A DNA stretch of 64,000 bases, taken from Microbacterium sp. 1.5R. GTDB lineage: Bacteria; Actinomycetota; Actinomycetes; Actinomycetales; Microbacteriaceae. The stretch lies in the NCBI RefSeq assembly GCF_001889265.1, contig NZ_CP018151.1, positions 496,001 through 560,000 on the forward strand, in the 5' to 3' direction. A model generated the notes under the pieces. That model ran no database searches. It was not told the DNA's origin and saw nothing but the letters and a program-made list of their open reading frames with translations. Below are positions 52,701 through 60,040 of this stretch, piece by piece; the first letter of the stretch is position 1, and each line of letters opens with the position of its first letter. The position numbers and the translations under genes are program-made.

Positions 52701-55157
52701 TGGCACGTCGGTGGCGACGTGACGTGGGGACCTGGCGGCAACGAGTTCGCCGGCACGATCGATGAGGTCGCCGTCTACTCGTCGGTGCTCTCTCCTGCGA
52801 CCGTCGCAGACCACTACAGCCTGGGCAGCGAGGGCGCTCCGGCGAACAAGCTGCCGTCTGCGAGCTTCGCGTCGCAGGTGTCCAAGCTGAAGGTCGACGT
52901 CGACGGCTCGGCATCCACCGACGAGGACGGAACGATTGCCTCGTACGACTGGAACTGGGGTGACGACAGTGCGCACGGTGTGGGAGCGACAGCCACCCAC
53001 ACCTATGCGACCGCCGGCACGTACACGGTGACACTGACGGTGACGGACGATCGCGCCGGCACGGCGCACAAGACCGCCGAGGTGGTCACGGTGGCGAATG
53101 TGCCCCCGACTGCGGCATTCACCTCCTCGGTGACACCGTTGAAGGTCGCTGTGGATGCGTCGACCTCGGTCGACTCGGACGGGACGATCGCTTCGTACGA
53201 CTGGAACTGGGGCGACGGAAGCGCGCACGGTTCGGCTGCGACCGGGACACACACCTACGCGGAGGCCGGCACATACCTGGTGACGCTGACGGTGACCGAC
53301 AATGACGGCGTCACGGCGACCAAGACGGAATCCGTCGTGGTCCCCCCGATTCCGGCGAACGTCGCGCCGACTGCAGCATTCACCTCGACCGCGAACGGTC
53401 TGGCTACGTCGGTGAACGGCGGCGGGTCCACGGACTCCGACGGCTCCATCGCGTCGTACGACTGGAACTGGGGTGACGGTACTGCGCACGGTTCCGGTGC
53501 ATCGGCCACTCACACGTATGCGGAGGCCGGCACGTACACGGTGACGCTGACCGTGACGGACAACGTCGGAGCGACGGGGACCGTCGCGCACGACGTGACG
53601 GTCGAAGCACCGGTCGGGCCGAGTGTCCTCGCGACGGACTCGTTCGGACGGACGCTCCCGAGCGGTCTCGGGACGTCCGACCTGGGCGGTGCGTGGTCGC
53701 TGGCCAATGCGGCATCGAACTATGCCGTGGACGGATCGGGTGTGTTCCGGCTGACGGCCGGTGGCGCACTGCGGACGGCGTATCTGCCCGGTGTCTCGTC
53801 GGCAGCGACCGAGGTCACGGTCGACATGACATTCGATTCAGTGCCGGTCGGCGGCAGCGTGCAGGCGCAGGCGCTCGCCCGTCGGATCGGTGCGGACGAC
53901 TACCGGGCTCGGGTCACGGTCACAGCAAACGGTTCGGTGAGTCTGCAGGTGCTGCGCAGCGGCACGACGCTGGCGACGCAGAACCTGACGGGTCTGACCG
54001 TCACGCCGGGAACAACGTTGACGCTGCGGGTGGAGGCATCGGGGACGAACCCGACGACCGTCCGGGCGAAGGCGTGGAAGTCGGGCACGGCGGAGCCGGC
54101 GGCATGGCAGCTGAGCACGACGGACTCGACGGCCGCGCTCCAGGCGCCCGGTCAGGTGGGCCTGGCGGCATACGCGGGATCCGGAGTATCGAACGTGCCG
54201 TTCCTGGTGCGGTTCGACAACCTGGTCGCCAAGACGCCCGGCACGGTCGTGCCGCCGCCCAACGTGAACCCGGTCGCGTCGTTCACGTCATCGGCGAACG
54301 CGCTCGCCCTGAGCGTGGACGGATCGGGGTCCACCGACTCCGACGGCACGGTCACCTCCTGGGAATGGAACTTCGGCGACGGGGCGACGGGCACAGGGGC
54401 GACGGCGTCGCACACCTACGCCGCGGCGGGAACATACGCCGTCACGCTGAAGGTGACCGACAACAGTGGGGGCACGCACACCGTCACGAACAACGTCACC
54501 GTCACCGCGCCGACACCTCCCGACCCGACTCAGCCGCTCGTGCTCGACGAGTTCAACCGCACAGGTGTGAACGGCTGGGGCGCGGCCGCCGCGGGCGGCG
54601 CGTGGTCGTACTCGACCACGTCGCTGTCGGCGTACTCGGTCGACGGCGCGTCGGCGAAGATCGCCGTGGCAGCGGGTTCGACTCGTGCGGCGTATCTCGC
54701 CACCGTGTCCACGGCCGCGGCGGATCTGACCGCGACCACCTCGGTCGCTCAGCTGCCCGTCGCGGGGAGCGTCTACAGTTCGTTCATCGCGCGTCGGGTG
54801 GGGGCTGAGGATTATCGGGCTCGTGTCGTGATCGCGGCGAACGGTGCGGTGCAGCTGCAGGTGCAGCGCACGGCGACGACGCTGACCGCGGCGAACATTG
54901 CGGGGCTCACGCTCGCGGCCGGTGAGGAGCTGCAGGTGCGGGTGCAGGCGTTCGGTGCGAATCCGACCACGATCCGCGCGAAGGTGTGGAAGACGGGCAC
55001 GACCGAACCCGCCGCCTGGCAGGTGAGCACGACGGATGCGACCGCCGCCCTCCAGGCCGCGGGCCACGTCGGTGTCGCCGCCTACATCGGAGCCGGTGTG
55101 ACGAACGTCCCGTACACGGTGTCGTTCGGCAGCATCAAGGTCGTCGCGATCCCCTGA
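49785..55157 (+). CDS. Giant secreted protein 2: beta-propeller, FnIII, 2 LamG, 4 PKD, 2 jelly-roll-like domains
   Basis: 1790 residues from the ATG at 49785, which has GGGGAG 8 nt upstream; a longer frame start is rejected. Signal peptide 1-41 (ending AANA). Domain order is that of the previous gene with one extra PKD: beta-propeller-like (55-455), FnIII (465-555), LamG (560-785, 795-1015), PKD (1020-1275, three copies), jelly-roll-like (1282-1485), PKD (1490-1575), jelly-roll-like (1584-1790). No wall or membrane anchor. The N-terminal halves of the two paralogues have diverged at the DNA level while C-terminal blocks remain nearly identical, suggesting recent gene conversion. Confidence 0.92.
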   Translation: MGVLRNFLGNKKASGLRFGTTLAVTALIASGLVLAPAAANADTAPVEPTVPSTVTTDALPTVQVNGIVWDQVIVGNTVYAAGQFATARPAGAAAGVNEVARNNVIAYDIRTGAMTSFAPNVNGQVRSIAASPDGKRLYIGGDFTAVNGSTRNRVAAFDIPAGTLVGTWAPSVNASVRAITATNSAVYFTGIFGRVASNDRVRAAAVSSSGALLPWAPQLDNRGNDVVVSGDGTKVALAGHFTTVNGSSNPGYGMALVDATTGGLLPFAANSIVRNGGPDAAIWSLTTDGDNLYGTGYHFGGGGNLEGIFKSDWATGGLTWVEDCHGDTYSAYATPDVVYGAGHSHYCGSLVDGFPQSEPWTFYRGVAFSNSVERTTPYGLGYGYYDWGGNPAPRLLHWYPTFNTGSVSGANQGPWNVTGNTDYVVMAGEFTRVNNQLQQGLVRFATTSKAPNSDGPRLSSSTWVPSANSIAQGTMRVSWPLNWDRDNEFLEYKLIRDGANASPIYTTTARSKSADWGLAGLSFIDKGLVQGSTHTYRVRAEDAHGNVAWSNIITATVNGAGVMPAYSTAVLDDAPTSYWPLNDSGSSSIDWAGSSDLAVRDGVTRSVDGALTPASVPASSFNGTNTGFATTQTAIEGPQKFAIEAWFKTTTTEGGKIVGFGNSPTGTSSAYDRHVYMDQSGRVNFGVYPNASRIVTSSDAYNDGTWHHVVASLDPTDGMELFIDGVKVAQRSDTTSAQAYTGYWRIGGDSTWSGSQFFNGSIDEVAIYNGALSRTQVQEHYVASGRTLEGSTPPSDGYGAAVYAAEPTLYWRLDETSGTVAADSSGSAQRGSYFGAHTKVATGALDGVTSGSTTFEGGQLISQKSFVNPVVYSTEAWFKTTSSSGGKIIGFGNGATGNSSSYDRHVYMTDAGRLVFGAYTGQTVMVTSDNSYNNGQWHHVVATQGPAGMRLYVDGALVGENPNTAAENYTGYWHVGGDVTWGPGGNEFAGTIDEVAVYSSVLSPATVADHYSLGSEGAPANKLPSASFASQVSKLKVDVDGSASTDEDGTIASYDWNWGDDSAHGVGATATHTYATAGTYTVTLTVTDDRAGTAHKTAEVVTVANVPPTAAFTSSVTPLKVAVDASTSVDSDGTIASYDWNWGDGSAHGSAATGTHTYAEAGTYLVTLTVTDNDGVTATKTESVVVPPIPANVAPTAAFTSTANGLATSVNGGGSTDSDGSIASYDWNWGDGTAHGSGASATHTYAEAGTYTVTLTVTDNVGATGTVAHDVTVEAPVGPSVLATDSFGRTLPSGLGTSDLGGAWSLANAASNYAVDGSGVFRLTAGGALRTAYLPGVSSAATEVTVDMTFDSVPVGGSVQAQALARRIGADDYRARVTVTANGSVSLQVLRSGTTLATQNLTGLTVTPGTTLTLRVEASGTNPTTVRAKAWKSGTAEPAAWQLSTTDSTAALQAPGQVGLAAYAGSGVSNVPFLVRFDNLVAKTPGTVVPPPNVNPVASFTSSANALALSVDGSGSTDSDGTVTSWEWNFGDGATGTGATASHTYAAAGTYAVTLKVTDNSGGTHTVTNNVTVTAPTPPDPTQPLVLDEFNRTGVNGWGAAAAGGAWSYSTTSLSAYSVDGASAKIAVAAGSTRAAYLATVSTAAADLTATTSVAQLPVAGSVYSSFIARRVGAEDYRARVVIAANGAVQLQVQRTATTLTAANIAGLTLAAGEELQVRVQAFGANPTTIRAKVWKTGTTEPAAWQVSTTDATAALQAAGHVGVAAYIGAGVTNVPYTVSFGSIKVVAIP
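53930..54124 (+). repeat. 195-bp exact repeat, copy 2 (giant protein 2)
   Basis: Identical to 48317-48511, offset 5613 bp. Confidence 0.85.
54781..55047 (+). repeat. ~267-bp near-identical repeat, copy 2 (giant protein 2)
   Basis: Matches 49165-49431, offset 5616 bp, with a few substitutions. Confidence 0.8.
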
Positions 55158-55196
55158 TCCGGCACCATCGAGTCACCACAGAGACTCACAGCACAC

Positions 55197-55231
55197 AGAT
55201 CCGCGGGTGCCTCACCGGTGCCCGCGGATCT
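55197..55231. terminator. Bidirectional terminator between giant protein 2 and the GT-B gene
   Basis: Perfect 11-bp arms 55197-55207 and 55221-55231. It includes the final codons of the minus-strand glycosyltransferase, whose stop is at 55212. Confidence 0.75.
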
Positions 55232-56219
55232 CTGCTGCACGGGCGTATGCCGTGGCGTGCTGGCGGGCCGTCACCGGCCACTCCCGAGCGCTGAGATCGG
55301 GGGATCCGTCGGGGATGCCCCGTTGCAGCGCGTCGCGGATGGCCCGCGTGAGCTCGGTGTCGGCATCGAGCAGGTGCACCCAGGATGCGCCGATCTCCTG
55401 CTGCAGGTCCCGAGTCACCGCGTTGTCGGGGACGAGGACGGGGCGATCGAGTGACAGCGCGAGGAGTGCGACTCCGGAGTTGTGCAGCTGACGATAGGGG
55501 AGTGCGACCAGGGAGGACGAGGAGATGATCTCCACGATCCGCCGGTCGTCCACGAAATCCAGCTCGAGGGTGATGCGATCCGATCCGGACGCGTTCCTCC
55601 TGAGCGTGTCCCGCAGCGCCGCGTCAGCGGGCTTCCCCGCCACATGGAGCCGGAAGGCTCCGTGCTCCGTGTCCTCGGCGACGGCTGCGACCAACTCCTC
55701 CATGCCCTTGTAGGGACGGATGTGTCCGACCACGCTCACGAGATCGTCGGTCGCCTGCAGGCGCGGGAAAGGTGCGAAATGATCGCGGTAGTGACCGTGA
55801 GGGATCAGCACCCGCTCTGCGGACGTCTCGGTGCGCGTGCGCTCATTGAGGATGATCCACAGGGTGGTGAGGCGATTCCATCGCCGCAGGATCGCGCTGT
55901 CCACTCTCGAGGTGGACTCGTGCGGTCGCTCATTGTGCGCGGTCCGGACGAGAGCGGTCCTGGTCAGGGCGATGCGACTCTGCAGCGCCGCGGTCAGCGC
56001 GCGTCGCGCCCAGCGCTTGGGGCCGCTCGACGCCGAGGTGAAGATCTCGGGCCAGTGGACATGAAGCACGTCGTAGCGACCGAGGATCGCGGTGCGCCAC
56101 GAGAAGAGCTGGACATCGACCTCCTGTCCCACGGCATCCACCAGCTGCACGATGTAGGGGTTCGTCGTCTCACGGATCGCCGGAGTCGACATCATCACCC
56201 GAAGGTGCCTCGCGCTCAT
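55212..56219 (-). CDS. GT-B-fold glycosyltransferase
   Basis: 335 residues from the ATG at 56219, four bases inside the upstream gene. The N-terminal half shows VLHVHWPEIF, the C-terminal half VVGHIRPYKGMEELV, the nucleotide-sugar binding stretch and a late conserved NSGVALLALSLDRPVLVPD. This is a GT-B retaining-type pattern (GT4-like) without an assignable donor. It is encoded with the Wzy-like gene and probably adds one sugar of the repeat unit. An open frame runs much further upstream but overlaps that gene and is rejected. Confidence 0.88.
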   Translation of the reverse strand: MSARHLRVMMSTPAIRETTNPYIVQLVDAVGQEVDVQLFSWRTAILGRYDVLHVHWPEIFTSASSGPKRWARRALTAALQSRIALTRTALVRTAHNERPHESTSRVDSAILRRWNRLTTLWIILNERTRTETSAERVLIPHGHYRDHFAPFPRLQATDDLVSVVGHIRPYKGMEELVAAVAEDTEHGAFRLHVAGKPADAALRDTLRRNASGSDRITLELDFVDDRRIVEIISSSSLVALPYRQLHNSGVALLALSLDRPVLVPDNAVTRDLQQEIGASWVHLLDADTELTRAIRDALQRGIPDGSPDLSAREWPVTARQHATAYARAAEIRGHR

Positions 56220-57484
56220 CGTCTGAGACTCTTCTCTCGCCACGGTGATTCCTCGAAGCGAAGATGGGGCCCGGCCAAGGCGAGCCCGAGGGCGAGGCCG
56301 AAGAAGGGCGCTGAACTGTAGATCGGGTTGAAGAACAGGTTCCAGGCGGTGATGATCACCGCGAACAGCAGAAGCGCGGTGGCGGTTCCCCGGGCGAGCT
56401 CGACGGCGACTCTGCGGACCATGACGACCACGGCGATGACGAGGAAGATCAGCACGGGCCAGCCGAAGTACGCCCAGAGATCCCCGGTCATCGAGTGCAG
56501 TTCGAACTTCGTGGGTCCGAACATGAAGTTCTCGACGTAGCCGTTGTTCGGGTCGTAGTTGATCACCTGCATCCCGGATTTGGCCACGAGGATGTCCGAC
56601 GGCGAGGCGATCGTCCCGGCGCCGAACCCGAGTGGGCGACTCAGGAAGAGTGCGGCGGTCGCGGCCAGCTCGGGACGCCCGCCCACGAGGATGGAGCCTG
56701 CTCGCTCCTGCTGCTCGACGGAGCGCGCCTGAGCGTCCTCGCCGAGGTAGCCCTCGACGAGGAGACTCGTTCCGATCACGTACACGGTCACGCCGATCGC
56801 CGCCGCCCAGACGAGGACCTTCGCCGCCGACATCCGCTTGTTCGAGATCCGCGGCATCGCCTGCCACACGAGCAACAGCAGCACGATGGTGAAGACGCCG
56901 AAGAACGCGCGGGAGTCCATCGCAACGGAGACGAGCGCCAGCGCGCCGAGGGCGAGCATGTCGCTCAGACGTCGTCGAGAGCGGAGTGTCAACGAGAGGA
57001 CGATGACGGCCACCGGGAGTCCGATCGCGAACTTCCAGGGGTTCTCGGCGAAGGTGGACGGGCGCATGACGGCTGCCGCGACCATTCCGAGCCCATAGGT
57101 GAAGCCGATGGTCCACAGCGGGACGAAGCGTTGCGCCCAGACAACGATCCCCGCGACCATGGGCACGCTGAGGAACAGCAGGGTCGTCGCGATCAGCGTG
57201 CTCTGCGAGGTGTCATGGTCTTGCGCGGCGACGGCCGTCAACCAGACGCCCGACACAGCGGAGACGGCTGCGGTGATCGCGAGCCAGAGTCCGGCCCGGC
57301 TCGCCACGAGCCGGGGCACCCAGAGAGGGAGGAGCACGAGGGCCAGGACCTGACCGACGCTGACGCCGGAGCCGACGAAGATCCGAGCCCCGATGAGGAA
57401 CAGCGTCAGCAGTGCCAGAGCGGCTTCGGCGTCGGTGAAGAAAGTCCTGTGCAGACGCGAGGTCTGAGGCGCGACCGTCATCAT
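56216..57484 (-). CDS. O-antigen polymerase/ligase-like membrane protein (Wzy-like)
   Basis: 422 residues with about eleven membrane segments and one larger external loop (about 245-330), typical of the Wzy/WaaL group. No strict signature exists for the family, so the name rests on topology, length and its location between a glycosyltransferase and a flippase gene. It would polymerise lipid-linked repeat units outside the membrane. The first of two adjacent ATGs (57484) has GAGGGGGG 7 nt upstream. Confidence 0.82.
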   Translation of the reverse strand: MMTVAPQTSRLHRTFFTDAEAALALLTLFLIGARIFVGSGVSVGQVLALVLLPLWVPRLVASRAGLWLAITAAVSAVSGVWLTAVAAQDHDTSQSTLIATTLLFLSVPMVAGIVVWAQRFVPLWTIGFTYGLGMVAAAVMRPSTFAENPWKFAIGLPVAVIVLSLTLRSRRRLSDMLALGALALVSVAMDSRAFFGVFTIVLLLLVWQAMPRISNKRMSAAKVLVWAAAIGVTVYVIGTSLLVEGYLGEDAQARSVEQQERAGSILVGGRPELAATAALFLSRPLGFGAGTIASPSDILVAKSGMQVINYDPNNGYVENFMFGPTKFELHSMTGDLWAYFGWPVLIFLVIAVVVMVRRVAVELARGTATALLLFAVIITAWNLFFNPIYSSAPFFGLALGLALAGPHLRFEESPWREKSLRR

Positions 57485-57572
57485 GCGTGACCCCCCTCGT
57501 CCGCCTGCGGCTGTAGTATTACCCACATCGAGTCTACGGGCTCATCGGGGCGGAATACTGGGGGTATCGGGA

Positions 57573-59042
57573 GTGGGCTCTCAGCGCGCGTCTTTGGGGG
57601 ATGCGGCCGCACGCGGAGCGAGTGTGACACTCGCCGGGCAGCTGTACCGGACGGTTCTCCAGTTCGTCTCGATCTTCGTTCTCGCGCGATTGCTGACGCC
57701 CGACGACTTCGGTCTGATCGCGATGGTCGCCGCGGTCATCGGCATCTCGGAGCTCTTCCGAGACTTCGGCCTGTCGAGCGCTGCGATCCAGGCCAAGCAC
57801 GTCTCGATCGGCGAGCGCACGAACCTCTTCTGGGTGAACACGGCCCTCGGAACGGGATGCGCCGTCATCGTCGCCCTCGCCGCCCCTCTGGTCGGTCTGC
57901 TGTACTCCAACGACCAGGTCCCGGCGATCGTGGTCGTGATGTCGATCGGCTTCGTGCTGAGCGGCATGGTGACTCAATACCGGGCCGACCTGACCCGCCG
58001 GCTGCGGTTCCTCGGCCTCTCGATCACCGAGGCCGTCGCACCCACCGTCGGATTCGCCGTCGGCATCATCCTCGCCCTGCAGGGGTTCGGCTACTGGGCG
58101 CTCGTCGTGCAGCAGCTGTCGTCGTCCTTGGTGCTTCTCGTGCTCTCGGTCGTCATCGCCCGCTGGCTGCCGGGACTCCCGCGGCGACGCACGTCGATCC
58201 GACGGTTCATGAAGTTCGGAGCGGCGCTCTTCCTGACGCAGCTGATCTCGTACGGAACGAAGAACGTCGACAACATCGCGATCGGTGTCGTGTGGGGTGC
58301 CGGCCCTCTCGGCTACTACGACCGCGCGTACCAGCTTCTGATGGCCCCGCTCAACCAGATCAACGCGCCGATGACGCGCGTCGCGCTTCCCGTGCTCTCG
58401 AGGATCCACGAAGAGAAGGAGCGGTTCGCCGGCTACCTCCTGAAGGCGCAGATCGTCGGGGGATACGCCACCGCGACGCTCTTCGCCCTGGCCGCCGGAA
58501 TGGCTCCGGCGATCGTCGATGTGCTCTTCGGTCCGCAATGGGCGCCGATGGCGCCGATCTTCGCCGTACTGGCCATCGGCGGAGTGCTTCGTGCCACCGC
58601 GCAGGTCTCCTACTGGATGTTCCTCGCGACGGCGAACACCGGGGCGCAGCTGCGGATGTTCCTCGTCGTGCGTCCGATCATGATCGTGATAATCCTGGCC
58701 GGGCTCCCGTGGGGGGCGTTCGGCGTCGCCGTCGGAAGCACGGTGGCGTATGCGCTGCACTGGATCGCATCGCTCGTCTGGGCGTCTCGAGTGACCGGAG
58801 TCCCCGCCAGGCCCCTCATCACGAACATCATTCGCATACTCTTGACGGTCTCCGTGCCGTGCGGGCTCCTTGCCCTCGGAATCAGCGCACTGGGATGGAG
58901 CTCGATCGCGACCGTTCTCGTGGCGGTCGGAGCGAGCATCGCCTATCTGCTGCTCCTCACACTCGTGTCGCCCCGGACGCGCGAAGATCTGCTCACCGTG
59001 GTCTCCTTCATCCGCCGCTCGTTCGGCAAGCGGTCGCGATGA
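57573..59042 (+). CDS. MOP-family flippase (Wzx-like)
   Basis: 489 residues from the GTG at 57573, which has GGGGG 8 nt upstream; longer starts overlap the divergent Wzy-like promoter. About fourteen membrane segments, with the N-terminal pattern ARLLTPDDFGLIAM typical of polysaccharide transporters. It would flip undecaprenyl-linked repeat units. It diverges from the polymerase gene across 88 bp and is coupled to the next gene by ATGA. Confidence 0.9.
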   Translation: MGSQRASLGDAAARGASVTLAGQLYRTVLQFVSIFVLARLLTPDDFGLIAMVAAVIGISELFRDFGLSSAAIQAKHVSIGERTNLFWVNTALGTGCAVIVALAAPLVGLLYSNDQVPAIVVVMSIGFVLSGMVTQYRADLTRRLRFLGLSITEAVAPTVGFAVGIILALQGFGYWALVVQQLSSSLVLLVLSVVIARWLPGLPRRRTSIRRFMKFGAALFLTQLISYGTKNVDNIAIGVVWGAGPLGYYDRAYQLLMAPLNQINAPMTRVALPVLSRIHEEKERFAGYLLKAQIVGGYATATLFALAAGMAPAIVDVLFGPQWAPMAPIFAVLAIGGVLRATAQVSYWMFLATANTGAQLRMFLVVRPIMIVIILAGLPWGAFGVAVGSTVAYALHWIASLVWASRVTGVPARPLITNIIRILLTVSVPCGLLALGISALGWSSIATVLVAVGASIAYLLLLTLVSPRTREDLLTVVSFIRRSFGKRSR

Positions 59043-60034
59043 ACGGGTTCGCGCGGGAGCGTGCGGCGAAGGCGGCGCTGGCCGCTGCCCTGCGCGAGCG
59101 CAGCGCCGACGTGGCGCCCGGAGTCTGGCGGATTCTCGACACCCGGTCTGCCGTGCTTCCCGAGCACCGTCAGGGTTGGCGGATCGTGATAGATCATCTG
59201 GGACGGGGGAGCGGCGCGAAGCGGGCACTGCTCGACATGCGGCGCCTTCTTGCGGCGCCGCGGCGCGTGCGTCTCGGTGATCCCGAGGCGGGGATGCCGG
59301 CGGCACAGATGCCGGTCCGGGTTCTGATGACGAAGGACGGTGGTCTGGTCGGCTTCGACCGCGCAGATTCGACCGTCACGCACCTGCGTCGGACTGCACT
59401 CCCTCCCGAGTATCGCGAGCGCCGTCTCGCGCTCGGCGAGGTCTACTCCGCCGTGGAGTGGCATCTCGACGACGATGGCAGGCGGCTGACGGAAGCGCGC
59501 GTGCCAGGGCGGCCGGCGCAGCTCTGGGCGCCGGCGGACCGGATCGCTCTCCTTCGCACCCTCCTCGTCATCTCGACATCTCGTCTCACCGCCGACGCGG
59601 CCGCACAGCCGCTCCTGACGGAGGCTCGGGCAGCGCTCGAGGGCCTGTCGGGGCAGGCCAGGTGGGAGGAGGCAGGCAGAGCAGCAGATCTCGTGGGAGA
59701 GGTTCCGTGGGTGCTCGCGCACGGCGACCTCACGCCGGAGAACGTCCTGGGTCATGGTCCTGAGGACTGGGGCCCGATCGACTTCGAGGACGCGCGTCCC
59801 GCGCCGTTCTTCTACGACGCGCTCTCCCTCGCCGTGAGAGACGACGCGATGCGTGCCGCGCTCAGTGGTGGCGAGCTCGAAGAGGAATGGTGTGACCTCC
59901 TGAGTGCTGCGGGGGTCGACCCGGCGATCCTCACTCCCGTGATCGCGATGGATATCGTCGCTGTCATCGCCGCCGACCATCACCGCCGCGAACACGGCGG
60001 GGACTTCGGCTACACGCTCGCGTCGCTCACCTGA
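59039..60034 (+). CDS. APH/choline-kinase-fold phosphotransferase
   Basis: 331 residues. The C-terminal half carries the Brenner motif AHGDLTPEN (His228, Asp230, Asn235) and the metal-binding IDFEDA (Asp248, Asp251), the kinase-like phosphotransferase pattern shared by aminoglycoside, choline and homoserine kinases. Its nucleotide-binding N-lobe is poorly conserved. Coupled by ATGA to the flippase gene, it is probably a sugar- or alcohol-kinase of the polysaccharide pathway rather than an antibiotic-resistance enzyme. Confidence 0.85.
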   Translation: MNGFARERAAKAALAAALRERSADVAPGVWRILDTRSAVLPEHRQGWRIVIDHLGRGSGAKRALLDMRRLLAAPRRVRLGDPEAGMPAAQMPVRVLMTKDGGLVGFDRADSTVTHLRRTALPPEYRERRLALGEVYSAVEWHLDDDGRRLTEARVPGRPAQLWAPADRIALLRTLLVISTSRLTADAAAQPLLTEARAALEGLSGQARWEEAGRAADLVGEVPWVLAHGDLTPENVLGHGPEDWGPIDFEDARPAPFFYDALSLAVRDDAMRAALSGGELEEEWCDLLSAAGVDPAILTPVIAMDIVAVIAADHHRREHGGDFGYTLASLT

Positions 60035-60040
60035 ATCGCA

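Noticed and set aside
48317..54124. Repeated blocks as insertion-sequence ends or a composite transposon
   Set aside because: Repeats are direct, in frame, encode the same protein domain and are not linked to a transposase.
56220..57116. N-terminal extension of the GT-B glycosyltransferase
   Set aside because: Overlaps the Wzy-like gene completely and adds Arg/Gly-rich sequence unlike any glycosyltransferase.
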